A DNA stretch of 64,000 nt from contig DASRFJ010000277.1 of assembly GCA_035651595.1 (NCBI GenBank), positions 1 to 64,000 of the forward strand, given 5' to 3'. This DNA comes from JAFARZ01 sp035651595 (GTDB taxonomy: Bacteria > Actinomycetota > Actinomycetes > Streptosporangiales > Streptosporangiaceae). Both the position numbers and the translations under genes were made by a program. The notes under the pieces are model-generated. The model worked only from the letters and a program-made list of their open reading frames with translations. It ran no database searches and was not told the origin of the DNA. Of this stretch, positions 43,494 to 51,251 are shown piece after piece. Each line of letters opens with the position of its first letter. The stretch's first letter is position 1.

Positions 43494-44219
43494 TTAGAAG
43501 ACCTGACCGGTGTTAGCGTTCCACAGCTGGGTGTCGCTGACGACGCCCAGAGCCGACGGGTTCGGCGGGATCTCGCCGGAGAAGCCGGTCAGGTTGCTGA
43601 CGAACAGCTGCGGACGCGGGTTGTCGGTCGGGAAGGAACCGGCCGGGTAGGTCAGCACGAACGGGTGCGAGAAGTTCGTGTCCGAACCGTTGATCAGCGG
43701 CACGGAGGTGCCCGGCTGCAGCTGACCGTCGATCAGGTCGACGACCCAGAGGGTCTTCGACGACACGCCACAGGGCTGCAGGGAGACCTTCTCACCCTGC
43801 ACCGCGGTCGCGGCGACACCCATGCACAGGCCCGAGGAGGCACCGTAAGGCGCGTACTCGATCTCGTAGGCCTCCAGCGCGCCGTAGTGCAGCGCGAGCG
43901 TCTTGGACGCCAGGCCGGCCGCCACGAAGTCGTCGACGGTGCCCTGGTCGGCAATCGTGAAGTCCTCGGCCGGGTCGGCGTTGCTCAGCCGGAACAGGAT
44001 GATCGGCTGGCCGACGTTCTGGCCGCGCTTGTACACGTCGAGCAGGAAGCCGGGGTTGCGGTGCGTGCCGAAATTGTGGCTGAAGATGTCGAGGCAGGTA
44101 GGACCGCACGACGGGGTGGCCGCGTTCGCGGCACCCGCCGTGGCAAGCCCGGCCGCGCCGAGGCCGCCCGCGAGGGTCAGCGCCGCAGCACCGGCGAGCA
44201 GCTTGCTCGTGAAAGACAT
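43494..44219 (-). CDS. Secreted protein paralogue 2 (unknown family)
   Basis: A 241-residue exported protein. GGAGG before ATG 44217-44219 fixes the start. Signal peptide MSFTSKLLAGAAALTLAG with AANAATP cleavage. The mature part is CGPTCLDIFSHNFGTHRNP, QNVGQPIILFRLSNADPAED, LHYGALEAYEIEYAPYG, GLCMGVAATAVQ, VSLQPCGVSSKTLWVVD and INGSDTNFSHPFVLTYPAG. Four cysteines. Lacks the Cys-containing loop found in paralogues 3 and 4. Nearly identical to those two elsewhere, so the three arose by recent duplication. Confidence 0.82.
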   Translation of the reverse strand: MSFTSKLLAGAAALTLAGGLGAAGLATAGAANAATPSCGPTCLDIFSHNFGTHRNPGFLLDVYKRGQNVGQPIILFRLSNADPAEDFTIADQGTVDDFVAAGLASKTLALHYGALEAYEIEYAPYGASSGLCMGVAATAVQGEKVSLQPCGVSSKTLWVVDLIDGQLQPGTSVPLINGSDTNFSHPFVLTYPAGSFPTDNPRPQLFVSNLTGFSGEIPPNPSALGVVSDTQLWNANTGQVF

Positions 44220-44226
44220 GAAAGTT

Positions 44227-44267
44227 GTTCCTCCTTGGAACCGCGGTCGCACCCTGCGCGCGGCCGC
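44227..44267 (-). promoter_or_regulatory. Conserved leader stem-loop, gene 2
   Basis: Arms GCGGCCGC (44260-44267) and GCGACCGC, one mismatch, loop GCGCAGGGT, then a small hairpin GTTCC-AAGGA-GGAAC (44227-44241) holding the ribosome-binding site in its loop. Confidence 0.7.
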
Positions 44268-44492
44268 TGATCTGAGCCCCCGTGACAGATGTCTGCCACG
44301 TGTGCGGTTGGTCAGGAGGCGGAACGGCCGACCTGACCGTCGAGCTGGACAAGAGGGGAACCTCGTAGCGGGCTGGCGATCCGCGACGCGTTCGCCTTAA
44401 CCCAATCTAAAGACGCTCCTACCGCTCCGACGGTTGACAAAAGGGGCAAAAGAAACCCGAAATTCAACATTCCGTACACAAGCCCGTACATG
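44268..44492. other. Intergenic region upstream of secreted paralogue 2
   Basis: Contains TGACCGTCGA and ACAAGAGGGGA, also present upstream of paralogue 3, and a CGGTTGACAAAA block that recurs upstream of paralogue 4 (near 46560). These are probably shared promoter or leader parts copied with the genes. No gene seen. Confidence 0.45.
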
Positions 44493-44528
44493 GCGATGGC
44501 GCCGGGCCATGCGGCCCGGCGCCATCGC
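44493..44528 (-). terminator. Terminator hairpin after secreted paralogue 3
   Basis: Perfect 16-bp arms beginning GCGATGGCGCCGGGCC with an ATGC loop, 43 bp beyond the stop. Confidence 0.75.
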
Positions 44529-44570
44529 GCGCCTAACTGACTAGCTAAGAACTGCTTGCTCCGCTAGGTC

Positions 44571-45341
44571 TTAGAAGACCTGGCCGAGGTCGGCAGCCCA
44601 CAGCTGGGTGTCGCTGACGACGCCCAGAGCCGACGGGTTCGGCGGGATCTCGCCGGAGAAGCCGGTCAGGTTGGAGACGAACAGCTGCGGACGCGGGTTG
44701 TCGGTCGGGAAGGAACCGGCCGGGTAGGTCAGCACGAACGGGTGCGAGAAGTTCGTGTCGGAACCGTTGATCAGCGGCACGGAGGTGCCCGGCTGCAGCT
44801 GACCGTCGATCAGGTCGACGACCCACACGGTCTTGGCGGAGACGCCACAGGGCTGCAGGGAGACCTTCTCACCCTGCACCGCGGTCGCGGCGACACCCAT
44901 GCACAGGCCCGAAGAGGCACCGTAAGGCGCGTACTCGATCTCGTACGCCTCAAGGTCGGCGGAGCCGGGGGCGCAGTTCGGGAAGTTGACGCCGGGCTCA
45001 CAGCCGTAGTGCAGCGCGAGCGAGGCAGAGGCCAGGCCGGCGGCCTGGAAGTCGGCCACGGTGCCCTGGTCGGCAATCGTGAAGTCCTCGGCCGGGTCGG
45101 CGTTGCTCAGCCGGAACAGGATGATCGGCTGGCCGACGTTCTGGCCGCGCTTGTAAACGTCGAGCAGGAAGCCCGGGTTGTGGTGCGTGCCGAAGTTCTG
45201 GCTGAAGATGTCGAGGCAGGTAGGACCGCACGACGGGGTGGCCGCGTTGGCCGCGCCCGCCGTGGCAAGCCCGGCCGCGCCGAGGCCGCCCGCGAGGGTC
45301 AGCGCCGCCGCGCCGGCGAGCAGCTTGCTCTTAAGGGACAT
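44571..45341 (-). CDS. Secreted protein paralogue 3 (unknown family)
   Basis: A 256-residue exported protein. Start ATG 45339-45341 is preceded by AAGGAGG. Signal peptide MSLKSKLLAGAAALTLAG. Compared with paralogue 2 it carries a 15-residue insertion after LHYG (CEPGVNFPNCAPGSAD) that adds two cysteines and probably a third disulfide. The remaining sequence, including SLQPCGVSAKTVWVVDLIDG and the C-terminal LGVVSDTQLWAADLGQVF, is almost the same as in 2 and 4. Confidence 0.82.
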   Translation of the reverse strand: MSLKSKLLAGAAALTLAGGLGAAGLATAGAANAATPSCGPTCLDIFSQNFGTHHNPGFLLDVYKRGQNVGQPIILFRLSNADPAEDFTIADQGTVADFQAAGLASASLALHYGCEPGVNFPNCAPGSADLEAYEIEYAPYGASSGLCMGVAATAVQGEKVSLQPCGVSAKTVWVVDLIDGQLQPGTSVPLINGSDTNFSHPFVLTYPAGSFPTDNPRPQLFVSNLTGFSGEIPPNPSALGVVSDTQLWAADLGQVF

Positions 45342-45346
45342 GAAGT

Positions 45347-45388
45347 GTTCCTCCTTGGAACCGCAACCGCGCCCTGCGCGCGATTGCG
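45347..45388 (-). promoter_or_regulatory. Conserved leader stem-loop, gene 3
   Basis: Arms CGCAATCGC and GCGGTTGCG pair over nine positions (one G-U), loop GCGCAGGGC; followed by GTTCC-AAGGA-GGAAC (45347-45361). The arms differ from those of genes 2, 4 and 5 but still pair. Confidence 0.72.
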
Positions 45389-45490
45389 CGAACTGCTCCC
45401 GCAGCACCTTGCTGCGGTTTGCGTTAGCCGGTCATGGCCTGAACGGATGGCCTGACCGTCGATCCGAACAAGAGGGGAGAGCTCTGGGGT

Positions 45491-45526
45491 GGTGGTGCCG
45501 GACCTCCGAGGTTGCCCGGCACCACC
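45491..45526 (-). terminator. Terminator hairpin after secreted paralogue 4
   Basis: Arms GGTGGTGCCGG / CCGGCACCACC (11 bp) with an inner stem ACCTC-C-GAGGT, 22 bp beyond the stop. Confidence 0.72.
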
Positions 45527-45547
45527 GCGACTCAGTCGGGCCTGGTC

Positions 45548-46333
45548 TTAGAAGACCTGGCCGAAGTTAGCAGCCCACAGCTGGGTGTCGCTGACGACGC
45601 CCAGAGCCGACGGGATCGGCGGCACCTCACCGGAGAAGCCGGTCAGGTTGGAGACGAACAGCTGCGGACGCGGGTTGTCGGTCGGGAACGAACCGGCCGG
45701 GTAGGTCAGCACGAACGGGTGCGAGAAGTTCGTGTCAGACCCGTTGATCAGCGGCACGGAGGTACCCTGCTGCAGCCGACCGTCGAGCAGGTCCACGATC
45801 CACACGGTCTTGGCGGAGACGCCGCACGGCTGCAGGGAGACCTTCTCACCCTGCACCGCGGTCGCGGCGACACCCATGCACAGGCCCGAGGAGGCACCGT
45901 ACGGCGCGTACTCGATCTCGTACGCCTCAAGGTCGGTGGAGCCCCGCTTACCGGTAAAGCTGAAGCAGGTCGGGAAGTTTACGCCAGCCTCGCAGCCGTA
46001 GTGCAGCGCCAGCGACGACGACACGAGACCCGCCGCGAAGAAGTCGGCCACGGTGCCCTGGTCGGCAATCGTGAAGTCCTCGGCCGGGTCGGCGTTGCTC
46101 AGCCGGAACAGGATGATCGGCTGGCCGACGTTCTGGCCGCGCTTGTACACGTCGAGCAGGAAGCCCGGGTTGTGGTGCGTGCCGAAGTTCTGGCTGAAGA
46201 TGTCGAGGCAGGTAGGACCGCACGACGGGGTGGCCGCGTTGGCCGCGCCCGCCGTGGCAAGCCCAGCCGCGCCGAGGCCGCTGACCATAGTCAGCGCCGC
46301 CGCGCCGGCGAGCAGCTTGCTCTTAAGGGACAT
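45548..46333 (-). CDS. Secreted protein paralogue 4 (unknown family)
   Basis: A 261-residue exported protein with signal peptide MSLKSKLLAGAAALTMVSG. It has the longest version of the Cys loop (CEAGVNFPTCFSFTGKRGST). The conserved blocks of the family are all present. C-terminus LGVVSDTQLWAANFGQVF. AAGGAGG precedes the start. Sequence differences from paralogue 3 concentrate in this loop, suggesting it is the variable functional surface. Confidence 0.82.
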   Translation of the reverse strand: MSLKSKLLAGAAALTMVSGLGAAGLATAGAANAATPSCGPTCLDIFSQNFGTHHNPGFLLDVYKRGQNVGQPIILFRLSNADPAEDFTIADQGTVADFFAAGLVSSSLALHYGCEAGVNFPTCFSFTGKRGSTDLEAYEIEYAPYGASSGLCMGVAATAVQGEKVSLQPCGVSAKTVWIVDLLDGRLQQGTSVPLINGSDTNFSHPFVLTYPAGSFPTDNPRPQLFVSNLTGFSGEVPPIPSALGVVSDTQLWAANFGQVF

Positions 46334-46338
46334 GAAGT

Positions 46339-46379
46339 GTTCCTCCTTGGAACACCAGCCGCACCCTGCGCGCGGCTGG
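46339..46379 (-). promoter_or_regulatory. Conserved leader stem-loop, gene 4
   Basis: Perfect 8-bp arms CCAGCCGC and GCGGCTGG with loop GCGCAGGGT, then GTTCC-AAGGA-GGAAC (46339-46353) with the ribosome-binding site. Confidence 0.75.
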
Positions 46380-46881
46380 GGATACCCGGGCCCCCGCCCG
46401 GCGGACAGCCGGGCCGCGGTGGCCAGATCAGGTCAGGGAAACGGCCGACCCGATCGGTGAAGCTGACGAGAGGTAGACCCGGGCATGCCCGGTACAGCTA
46501 AGGGATTACAAAGGGTCCACAGGGAACGTGAGCTCAACCGCAGGCGCAACACTCTGCGACGTTGACAAAACCCGTAGGGTCTCTGGAGCCGAACTGGGGC
46601 TACAGTTATACATAGATCCTCGCCCTCCCTGTGCAGGCCGGGGGTCTAGGTCCTGCCCGGTGAGTTGCGGTCACCGGGCGGGGCCGTCTTAGGTTCGGGA
46701 GCTCTACGTCCTTTACCCGATCTTAAGGACGCTTCACTCTATCGTCCGGTTGACACGCCTCAAGGCGATTTATGCGTTGTGATCAAAGCGACATCTTTAC
46801 GTGTCCCGTACACCTATGGCACAATCCGCGATCGTTTGCTAGCTGTACGTCTATCGTGGCTGCATATACGGCGGTTCGGCC
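46380..46881. other. Divergent promoter region of paralogue 4 and the NUDIX gene
   Basis: About 500 bp without a gene. It contains the GTTGACAAAA block (near 46560) shared with paralogue 2, a hairpin GCCCGGTGA / TCACCGGGC (46655-46679), and TTGACA near 46751 that could be a -35 box for the NUDIX gene. AT content is higher than in coding regions. Confidence 0.45.
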
Positions 46882-47280
46882 ATGCCGGAACTAGCAATTC
46901 CCTGCGTAGGAGCGGTGATCGCCGACTCGCTCGGACGACTGCTGCTGATCCAGCGAGGCCATGAACCGGGGGCTGGTTTGTGGTCGCTACCTGGCGGAAG
47001 AGTCGAATCCGGGGAGACCGACGCGGCGGCGCTGGTGCGCGAGATACGGGAAGAGTGCGGCCTGGACGTGATCCCCGGCGAGCTGGCGGGCCGGGTGCGC
47101 CGGCCGGCCGGGGACGGTGTGGTGTTCGACATCAGGGACTACCGGGCGACCGTGACCGGCGGATCGCTGTCCCCCGGCGACGATGCGGCCGACGCGCGCT
47201 GGGTACCGGCGGCGGAGCTGGCGGACCTGCCGCTCACCAGCGGTTTGCTGGCGGCGCTGACCGACTGGGGAGTCATCTGA
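46882..47280 (+). CDS. NUDIX hydrolase
   Basis: A 132-residue MutT-like protein that would cleave a nucleoside diphosphate linked to another group. The Nudix box is GGRVESGETDAAALVREI followed by REECGL, with all Glu residues of GX5EX7REUXEEXGU present, and SLPGGR precedes it. The fold start is IPCVGAVIADSLGRLLLIQRG. No substrate-specificity motif is recognised. It sits between secreted paralogues 4 and 5 on the opposite strand. Confidence 0.9.
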   Translation: MPELAIPCVGAVIADSLGRLLLIQRGHEPGAGLWSLPGGRVESGETDAAALVREIREECGLDVIPGELAGRVRRPAGDGVVFDIRDYRATVTGGSLSPGDDAADARWVPAAELADLPLTSGLLAALTDWGVI

Positions 47281-47285
47281 CGTGG

Positions 47286-47337
47286 CAGCGGCGCCGGCCT
47301 TGCCCGCGGGTGGGACTGCGGGAGACCGGCGCCGCTG
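47286..47337. terminator. Bidirectional terminator between NUDIX and secreted paralogue 5
   Basis: Perfect 12-bp arms CAGCGGCGCCGG / CCGGCGCCGCTG with a 28-base loop, directly after the NUDIX stop and 56 bp beyond the convergent gene. Confidence 0.65.
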
Positions 47338-47392
47338 GTACTGCGGAACTAGTTAACGAGAGGGCAAGCCCTCCCTTAAGGAGTTCCAGGGT

Positions 47393-48046
47393 TTACAGAC
47401 CAGCCCAGAGCTGGGTGCTGTCGACCTGACCGCGGGAGAATGTCGACAGGTGCCAGGTGAACAGGCCCCGCCGCGGCATGTCGGTCGGCGCCGCGTTGCC
47501 GGCGTAGGTCAGCACGTACGGGTTGGAGAAGTTGGTGTCCGAGCCGTTGATCAGCGGGGTGTAACCCCGGCGTCCGTTGGCCGTGTCCTTGATCCACAGG
47601 GTCTTGGAGGACACGCCGCACGTCTGGAGGGTGACCGGCGTACCGTTGCTGGCGGTGGCGCCGACCCCCACGCACAGGCCGCTGTTCCGGCCAAACGGGG
47701 AGTACTGGACCTCGTAGGCGGTGTCTCTCGCGTAGTGCAGTTCGACCTGCGGCGACACCAGGCCGAGCGCGAAGAAGTCGGCGACCGTGCCCTGGTTGGA
47801 GATGGTGAAGTCCTGCCCAGGGTCGCTGGTGTTCTTGCGGAACAAGATGATCTTGTTACCGACCGACGAGCCCTGCTTGTAGGAGTCGATCGGGTTGTTC
47901 GGCCCCCACTGCAAACTGTGGATGTTCACGCACCGGTGGCCGCAGGACGGGGTGTGCGCGTTCGCGGTCGTTGCGGCAATGCCGACGCCACCGACGATCA
48001 CGCTGGCCGCCGCGGCCCCAGCGAGAACCTTGTTCTTGATGGACAT
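47393..48046 (-). CDS. Secreted protein paralogue 5 (unknown family)
   Basis: A 217-residue exported protein, shorter and more diverged. Signal peptide MSIKNKVLAGAAAASVIVGG with ANAHTP cleavage. It keeps the four cysteines (CGHRCVNIHS, GLCVGVGATA, LQTCGVSSKTLW) and INGSDTNFSNPYVLTYAGN. The segment between the first Cys pair and IILFRKN is six to ten residues shorter than in 2-4. GAGGAGG precedes the start. Confidence 0.8.
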   Translation of the reverse strand: MSIKNKVLAGAAAASVIVGGVGIAATTANAHTPSCGHRCVNIHSLQWGPNNPIDSYKQGSSVGNKIILFRKNTSDPGQDFTISNQGTVADFFALGLVSPQVELHYARDTAYEVQYSPFGRNSGLCVGVGATASNGTPVTLQTCGVSSKTLWIKDTANGRRGYTPLINGSDTNFSNPYVLTYAGNAAPTDMPRRGLFTWHLSTFSRGQVDSTQLWAGL

Positions 48047-48048
48047 TC

Positions 48049-48090
48049 GTTCCTCCTCAGAGAGGCAGCGGCACCCTGCGCGCTGCTGCC
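48049..48090 (-). promoter_or_regulatory. Conserved leader stem-loop, gene 5
   Basis: Arms GGCAGCAGC and GCCGCTGCC (one mismatch) with loop GCGCAGGGT, followed by CCTC-TCT-GAGG and the ribosome-binding site. Confidence 0.7.
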
Positions 48091-48632
48091 GGATGCCAGA
48101 GTTGTGTGGTACTACAAGAAGGACGCGTGAGACTGATGTCTGGTTTACGACTCAGTGCGACAAAACTTGTTTCTTTTGCTTGAGTGAGCTAGAACGTCTA
48201 TGTGTACTTAAGTTTCGGGTTACGCCTCTCGCGAGTGCCGATCCCCCTGATGAGGGATTTTGATCGCTTAGAGTAGTTGACTAGTGACTGTATGCGGTGG
48301 ATGGTCGGGGGTGGCGTGCCAAGCGCCGTCGTCCGCGCCCCGTTCCGCGAGCGCCCCGCGGTCGCAGAAGCCTCGCCCATCGCGGCTGACCGATTTATCG
48401 CGATATGTCGGGCGAGTTGCGGGCGCTTCGATGTTAGAAAGGGCTTCGCGGCAGATAAGGCGCCAGATCTGCACCCTTTTCTAACACAGAGCACTTTTCC
48501 AACACGGTATCCGCATCGCTAGCATCAATAGTCGCTGTCGTCACAACGGTCAGCGAGCGGCGGGGCCGACGGGGGCGGGCTGGCTAGCGGCGGGCGGCGG
48601 GGCGGGCGCCGCGGCGGGCGCCGGGGCTGAGA
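48091..48632. other. Intergenic region with a palindrome and a G-rich tract
   Basis: About 540 bp without a gene. It includes the promoter of paralogue 5 (with a TTTTGTC element resembling those upstream of 2 and 4), the inverted repeat 48432-48486, and a G-rich stretch at 48549-48627. Confidence 0.45.
48432..48486. repeat. Inverted repeat with nested stem
   Basis: Arms TGTTAGAAAGGG (48432-48443) and CCCTTTTCTAACA (48474-48486), one base bulged, with an inner stem GCAGAT / ATCTGC. A G-rich stretch follows at 48549-48627, as with the other palindromic repeats. Only one copy in the window. Confidence 0.6.
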
Positions 48633-49547
48633 TTACGGTTGGCCGGCGGCGCGGGCACGAGCCAGTACGGAAAGCGCCAGCTTGCGGGACGCTTCGTCGA
48701 TCATCTCGTCGCCGAGCATGACGGCGCCGCGGCGGTCGACGTCGGTGGCCTGCTCGTACGCGGCGACGATGCGCTCGGCGCGCTGATACTCCTCGGCCGT
48801 CGGGGCGAACACCGCGTTCGCGACGTCGACCTGGGCCGGGTGCAGCACCCACTTGCCGTCGTAACCCAGTGCCGCGGCGGACGTGGCTGACCGCTCGAAC
48901 CCTGGCACATCGCGCACCTTCAGGTACGGGCCGTCGATCGCCTGGAGCCCGGCCGCCCGCGCGGCGACCAGGATCCGCATGAGCGCGTAGTGATAGGCGT
49001 CCGCGCCGGCGTAGCCGGCCGGCTGCCCGCCCACCTCCAGCGACCGCATCCCCACGCTCGCCATGAAGTCCGCCGGGCCGAACACCAGCGACTCCAGCCG
49101 CGGCGACGCGACGGCGATCGCCTCCACCTGCGCCAGCCCCGCCGCGTCCTCGATCTGCGCCTCGATGGCGACGTGCCCGGCGGCCAGACCGCGGGCCAGC
49201 TCCACTTGGCCGAGCAGCACGTCGAGCCAGATGACATCGCGCGGCGACCGCACCTTCGGCAAGATGATGACCTGAAGGCGGTCACCAGTCACCGCGAGGA
49301 CATCTCCGAACGACCAGGGGCTCGACGCGTCGTTAATCCGGACGCCGAGCACCGGCGCCCGCCAGTCCCCCGCGCCGAGCGCGCCCGCCGCGCGCGAGCG
49401 GGCCTCGTCTTTCGCCGACGGTGCGACCGAGTCCTCCAGGTCGAGGAACACCTCGTCGGCAGGCAGCCCGCGCGCGGACTCGATGAACCGCTCGCTGCTC
49501 GCCGGCACCGACAGGCAAGACCGGCGGGCCCGGTACGCACGACGCAT
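48633..49547 (-). CDS. CitE-like CoA ester lyase (HpcH/HpaI aldolase superfamily)
   Basis: A 304-residue lyase of the citrate-lyase-beta family. FLDLEDSVAPSAKDEAR has the Glu/Asp and Lys positions of the family, IILPKVRSP and IEAQIEDAAGLAQVEAI the metal-binding Glu, and LVFGPADFMASVGM the Asp ligand. The C-terminal part has GKWVLHPAQVDVANAVF. Members cleave malyl-CoA, citramalyl-CoA or related esters; the partner subunits of true citrate lyase are absent, so it is a stand-alone enzyme. Starts at ATG. Confidence 0.85.
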   Translation of the reverse strand: MRRAYRARRSCLSVPASSERFIESARGLPADEVFLDLEDSVAPSAKDEARSRAAGALGAGDWRAPVLGVRINDASSPWSFGDVLAVTGDRLQVIILPKVRSPRDVIWLDVLLGQVELARGLAAGHVAIEAQIEDAAGLAQVEAIAVASPRLESLVFGPADFMASVGMRSLEVGGQPAGYAGADAYHYALMRILVAARAAGLQAIDGPYLKVRDVPGFERSATSAAALGYDGKWVLHPAQVDVANAVFAPTAEEYQRAERIVAAYEQATDVDRRGAVMLGDEMIDEASRKLALSVLARARAAGQP

Positions 49548-49623
49548 GGCCGCAGCGTACGCCTCGCGCTCCGCCGAGGGTCGCCGGAGGGGGATCCTAG
49601 GTCGTTGTGAATAAACTCTGAGA

Positions 49624-50757
49624 ATGACCTCCCCAACCGAAGAACTGGTGACCACGGCCCTGGGTGGCGTGCTCGACCCGGAAATCCGACGGCCGATCAC
49701 CGAGCTCGGCATGGTGAAGGGCATCGAGATCGCGCCCGGCGGGTCGGTGCGTGTCGAGGTGTGGCTGACCGTGGCCGGGTGCCCGATGCGGGACACGATT
49801 ACCCGCGAAGTGACGGCGGCTGTGACCAAGGTGCCTGGTGTGACCTCGGTGCGTGTCGATCTGGACGTGATGAGCGACGAGCAGCGGCGCGCGCTGCAGA
49901 CCCACCTGCGTGGCGGCAAGCCGGAGCCGGTCATCCCGTTCTCCCAGCCGTCGTCGCTGACCAGGGTGTACGCGGTGGCCAGCGGCAAAGGCGGGGTCGG
50001 CAAGTCGTCGGTGACCGTGAACATCGCGGCTTCTCTCGCCGCGTCCGGCCAGCGGGTCGGCGTGATCGACGCGGACATATACGGGCATTCCGTGCCGCGG
50101 ATGCTGGGCGTCACCGGACGGCCGACGCCGGTGGAGAAAATGATCATGCCGCCGTCCGCGCACGACGTGAAGGTCATCTCGATCGGCATGTTCACCAAGG
50201 GCAACACGCCGGTGGTCTGGCGCGGGCCAATGCTGCACCGCGCGCTCCAGCAGTTCCTCGCGGACGTGTACTGGGGCGACCTGGACGTGCTGCTGCTCGA
50301 CCTGCCGCCAGGCACCGGGGATGTGGCGATCTCGGTCGCCCAGATGCTGCCCGGCGCCGAACTGCTCATCGTGACCACCCCGCAGCTTGCCGCCGCCGAG
50401 GTCGCCGAACGGGCCGGGGCTATCGCCTCCCAGACCCACCAGCGGATCGCCGGCGTCATCGAGAACATGTCGTACCTGGTCTGCGGGCATTGCGGGGAGC
50501 GAACGGATGTGTTCGGCTCCGGCGGTGGCGAGGCGGTCGCGTCGGCGCTGACCCGGCTGTCCGGGACGTCGGTACCGCTGCTCGGCCAGGTGCCGCTCGA
50601 CGTGCGGTTGCGGGAAGGCGGGGACGCGGGCATGCCGCTCGTGCTCAGCGCGGCGGACTCGCCGGCCGGGATGGCGCTGCGGGAGATCGCGGATGTTCTC
50701 GGCGCGCGGGGACGCGGGCTGGCCGGACGGCAGCTGGGCCTGACGCCGGTGTCCTAG
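49624..50757 (+). CDS. mrp: Mrp/ApbC iron-sulfur cluster carrier ATPase
   Basis: A 377-residue protein with an N-terminal MIP18/DUF59 domain (about 1-85: LGGVLDPEIRRPITELGMV, VAGCPMRDTITREVT) and a ParA-like ATPase. The deviant Walker A is SGKGGVGKSSVTVN (about residue 121), with DADIYGHSVP and LLDLPPGTGD after it. The Cys pair CGHCGERTDVFG near 285 would bind the bridging iron-sulfur cluster. Mrp lies close to the sigE region in mycobacteria as well. Confidence 0.93.
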   Translation: MTSPTEELVTTALGGVLDPEIRRPITELGMVKGIEIAPGGSVRVEVWLTVAGCPMRDTITREVTAAVTKVPGVTSVRVDLDVMSDEQRRALQTHLRGGKPEPVIPFSQPSSLTRVYAVASGKGGVGKSSVTVNIAASLAASGQRVGVIDADIYGHSVPRMLGVTGRPTPVEKMIMPPSAHDVKVISIGMFTKGNTPVVWRGPMLHRALQQFLADVYWGDLDVLLLDLPPGTGDVAISVAQMLPGAELLIVTTPQLAAAEVAERAGAIASQTHQRIAGVIENMSYLVCGHCGERTDVFGSGGGEAVASALTRLSGTSVPLLGQVPLDVRLREGGDAGMPLVLSAADSPAGMALREIADVLGARGRGLAGRQLGLTPVS

Positions 50758-50776
50758 CTAGGGCTAGGGCCAGGTC

Positions 50777-51145
50777 TTAGGTCGCCTCGACGTCGTAGGG
50801 CGGGGTTTCGCCGGGCGCGAGCACGGTCTGCGGCGTAGCCGCCGTGGCCACACCCCCTTGGTTCTGGCCGGCGCGGGTCGCGGCTGGACCGCTCATCGCG
50901 GCCTCGAAGTCGTCCATCAGGTGCTTGCGGACAAACGTCTTCGGATTCAGGTCGGCGAAGTCGAGATCCTGGAACTCCGGCCCCAGGCCCTCGCGCAGGT
51001 CGCTCTTGGCGTTCTCGGCGATCCGCCGCAGGTCCCGGATCCAGCGGCCCGCCTGAGACATGACCTTGGGCAGTTCGTTCGGCCCGAAGACAACCAGAGC
51101 GATCACTGCCAGCACCAGCAGCTTGTAGATGGACAGATCGAACAC
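50777..51145 (-). CDS. tatB: Sec-independent translocase subunit TatB
   Basis: A 122-residue protein. Residues 5-24 form one TM helix (IYKLLVLAVIALVVFGP) ending in the FGPNELPKV motif common to TatA/TatB, followed by an amphipathic helix (AGRWIRDLRRIAENAKSDL) and an acidic segment EFQDLDFADLNPKTFVRKHL typical of actinobacterial TatB. TatB recognises twin-arginine signal peptides together with TatC, which is not in the window. It neighbours the sigE group as in mycobacteria. Confidence 0.9.
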   Translation of the reverse strand: MFDLSIYKLLVLAVIALVVFGPNELPKVMSQAGRWIRDLRRIAENAKSDLREGLGPEFQDLDFADLNPKTFVRKHLMDDFEAAMSGPAATRAGQNQGGVATAATPQTVLAPGETPPYDVEAT

Positions 51146-51251
51146 TGGGTCAGCTCTCCGTTAGGCCAGACGTCTCTCTTCTACTGTAATCCCTGGAGCT
51201 TGCCTGGGAACCCTCGGCGGACGCGAGGTCAGTGTCCAGGTGTTCGCTTCC

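Noticed and set aside
46380..46881. A toxin-antitoxin or small gene between paralogue 4 and NUDIX
   Set aside because: No open frame with a ribosome-binding site and coding composition was found; AT-rich promoter sequence explains the region.
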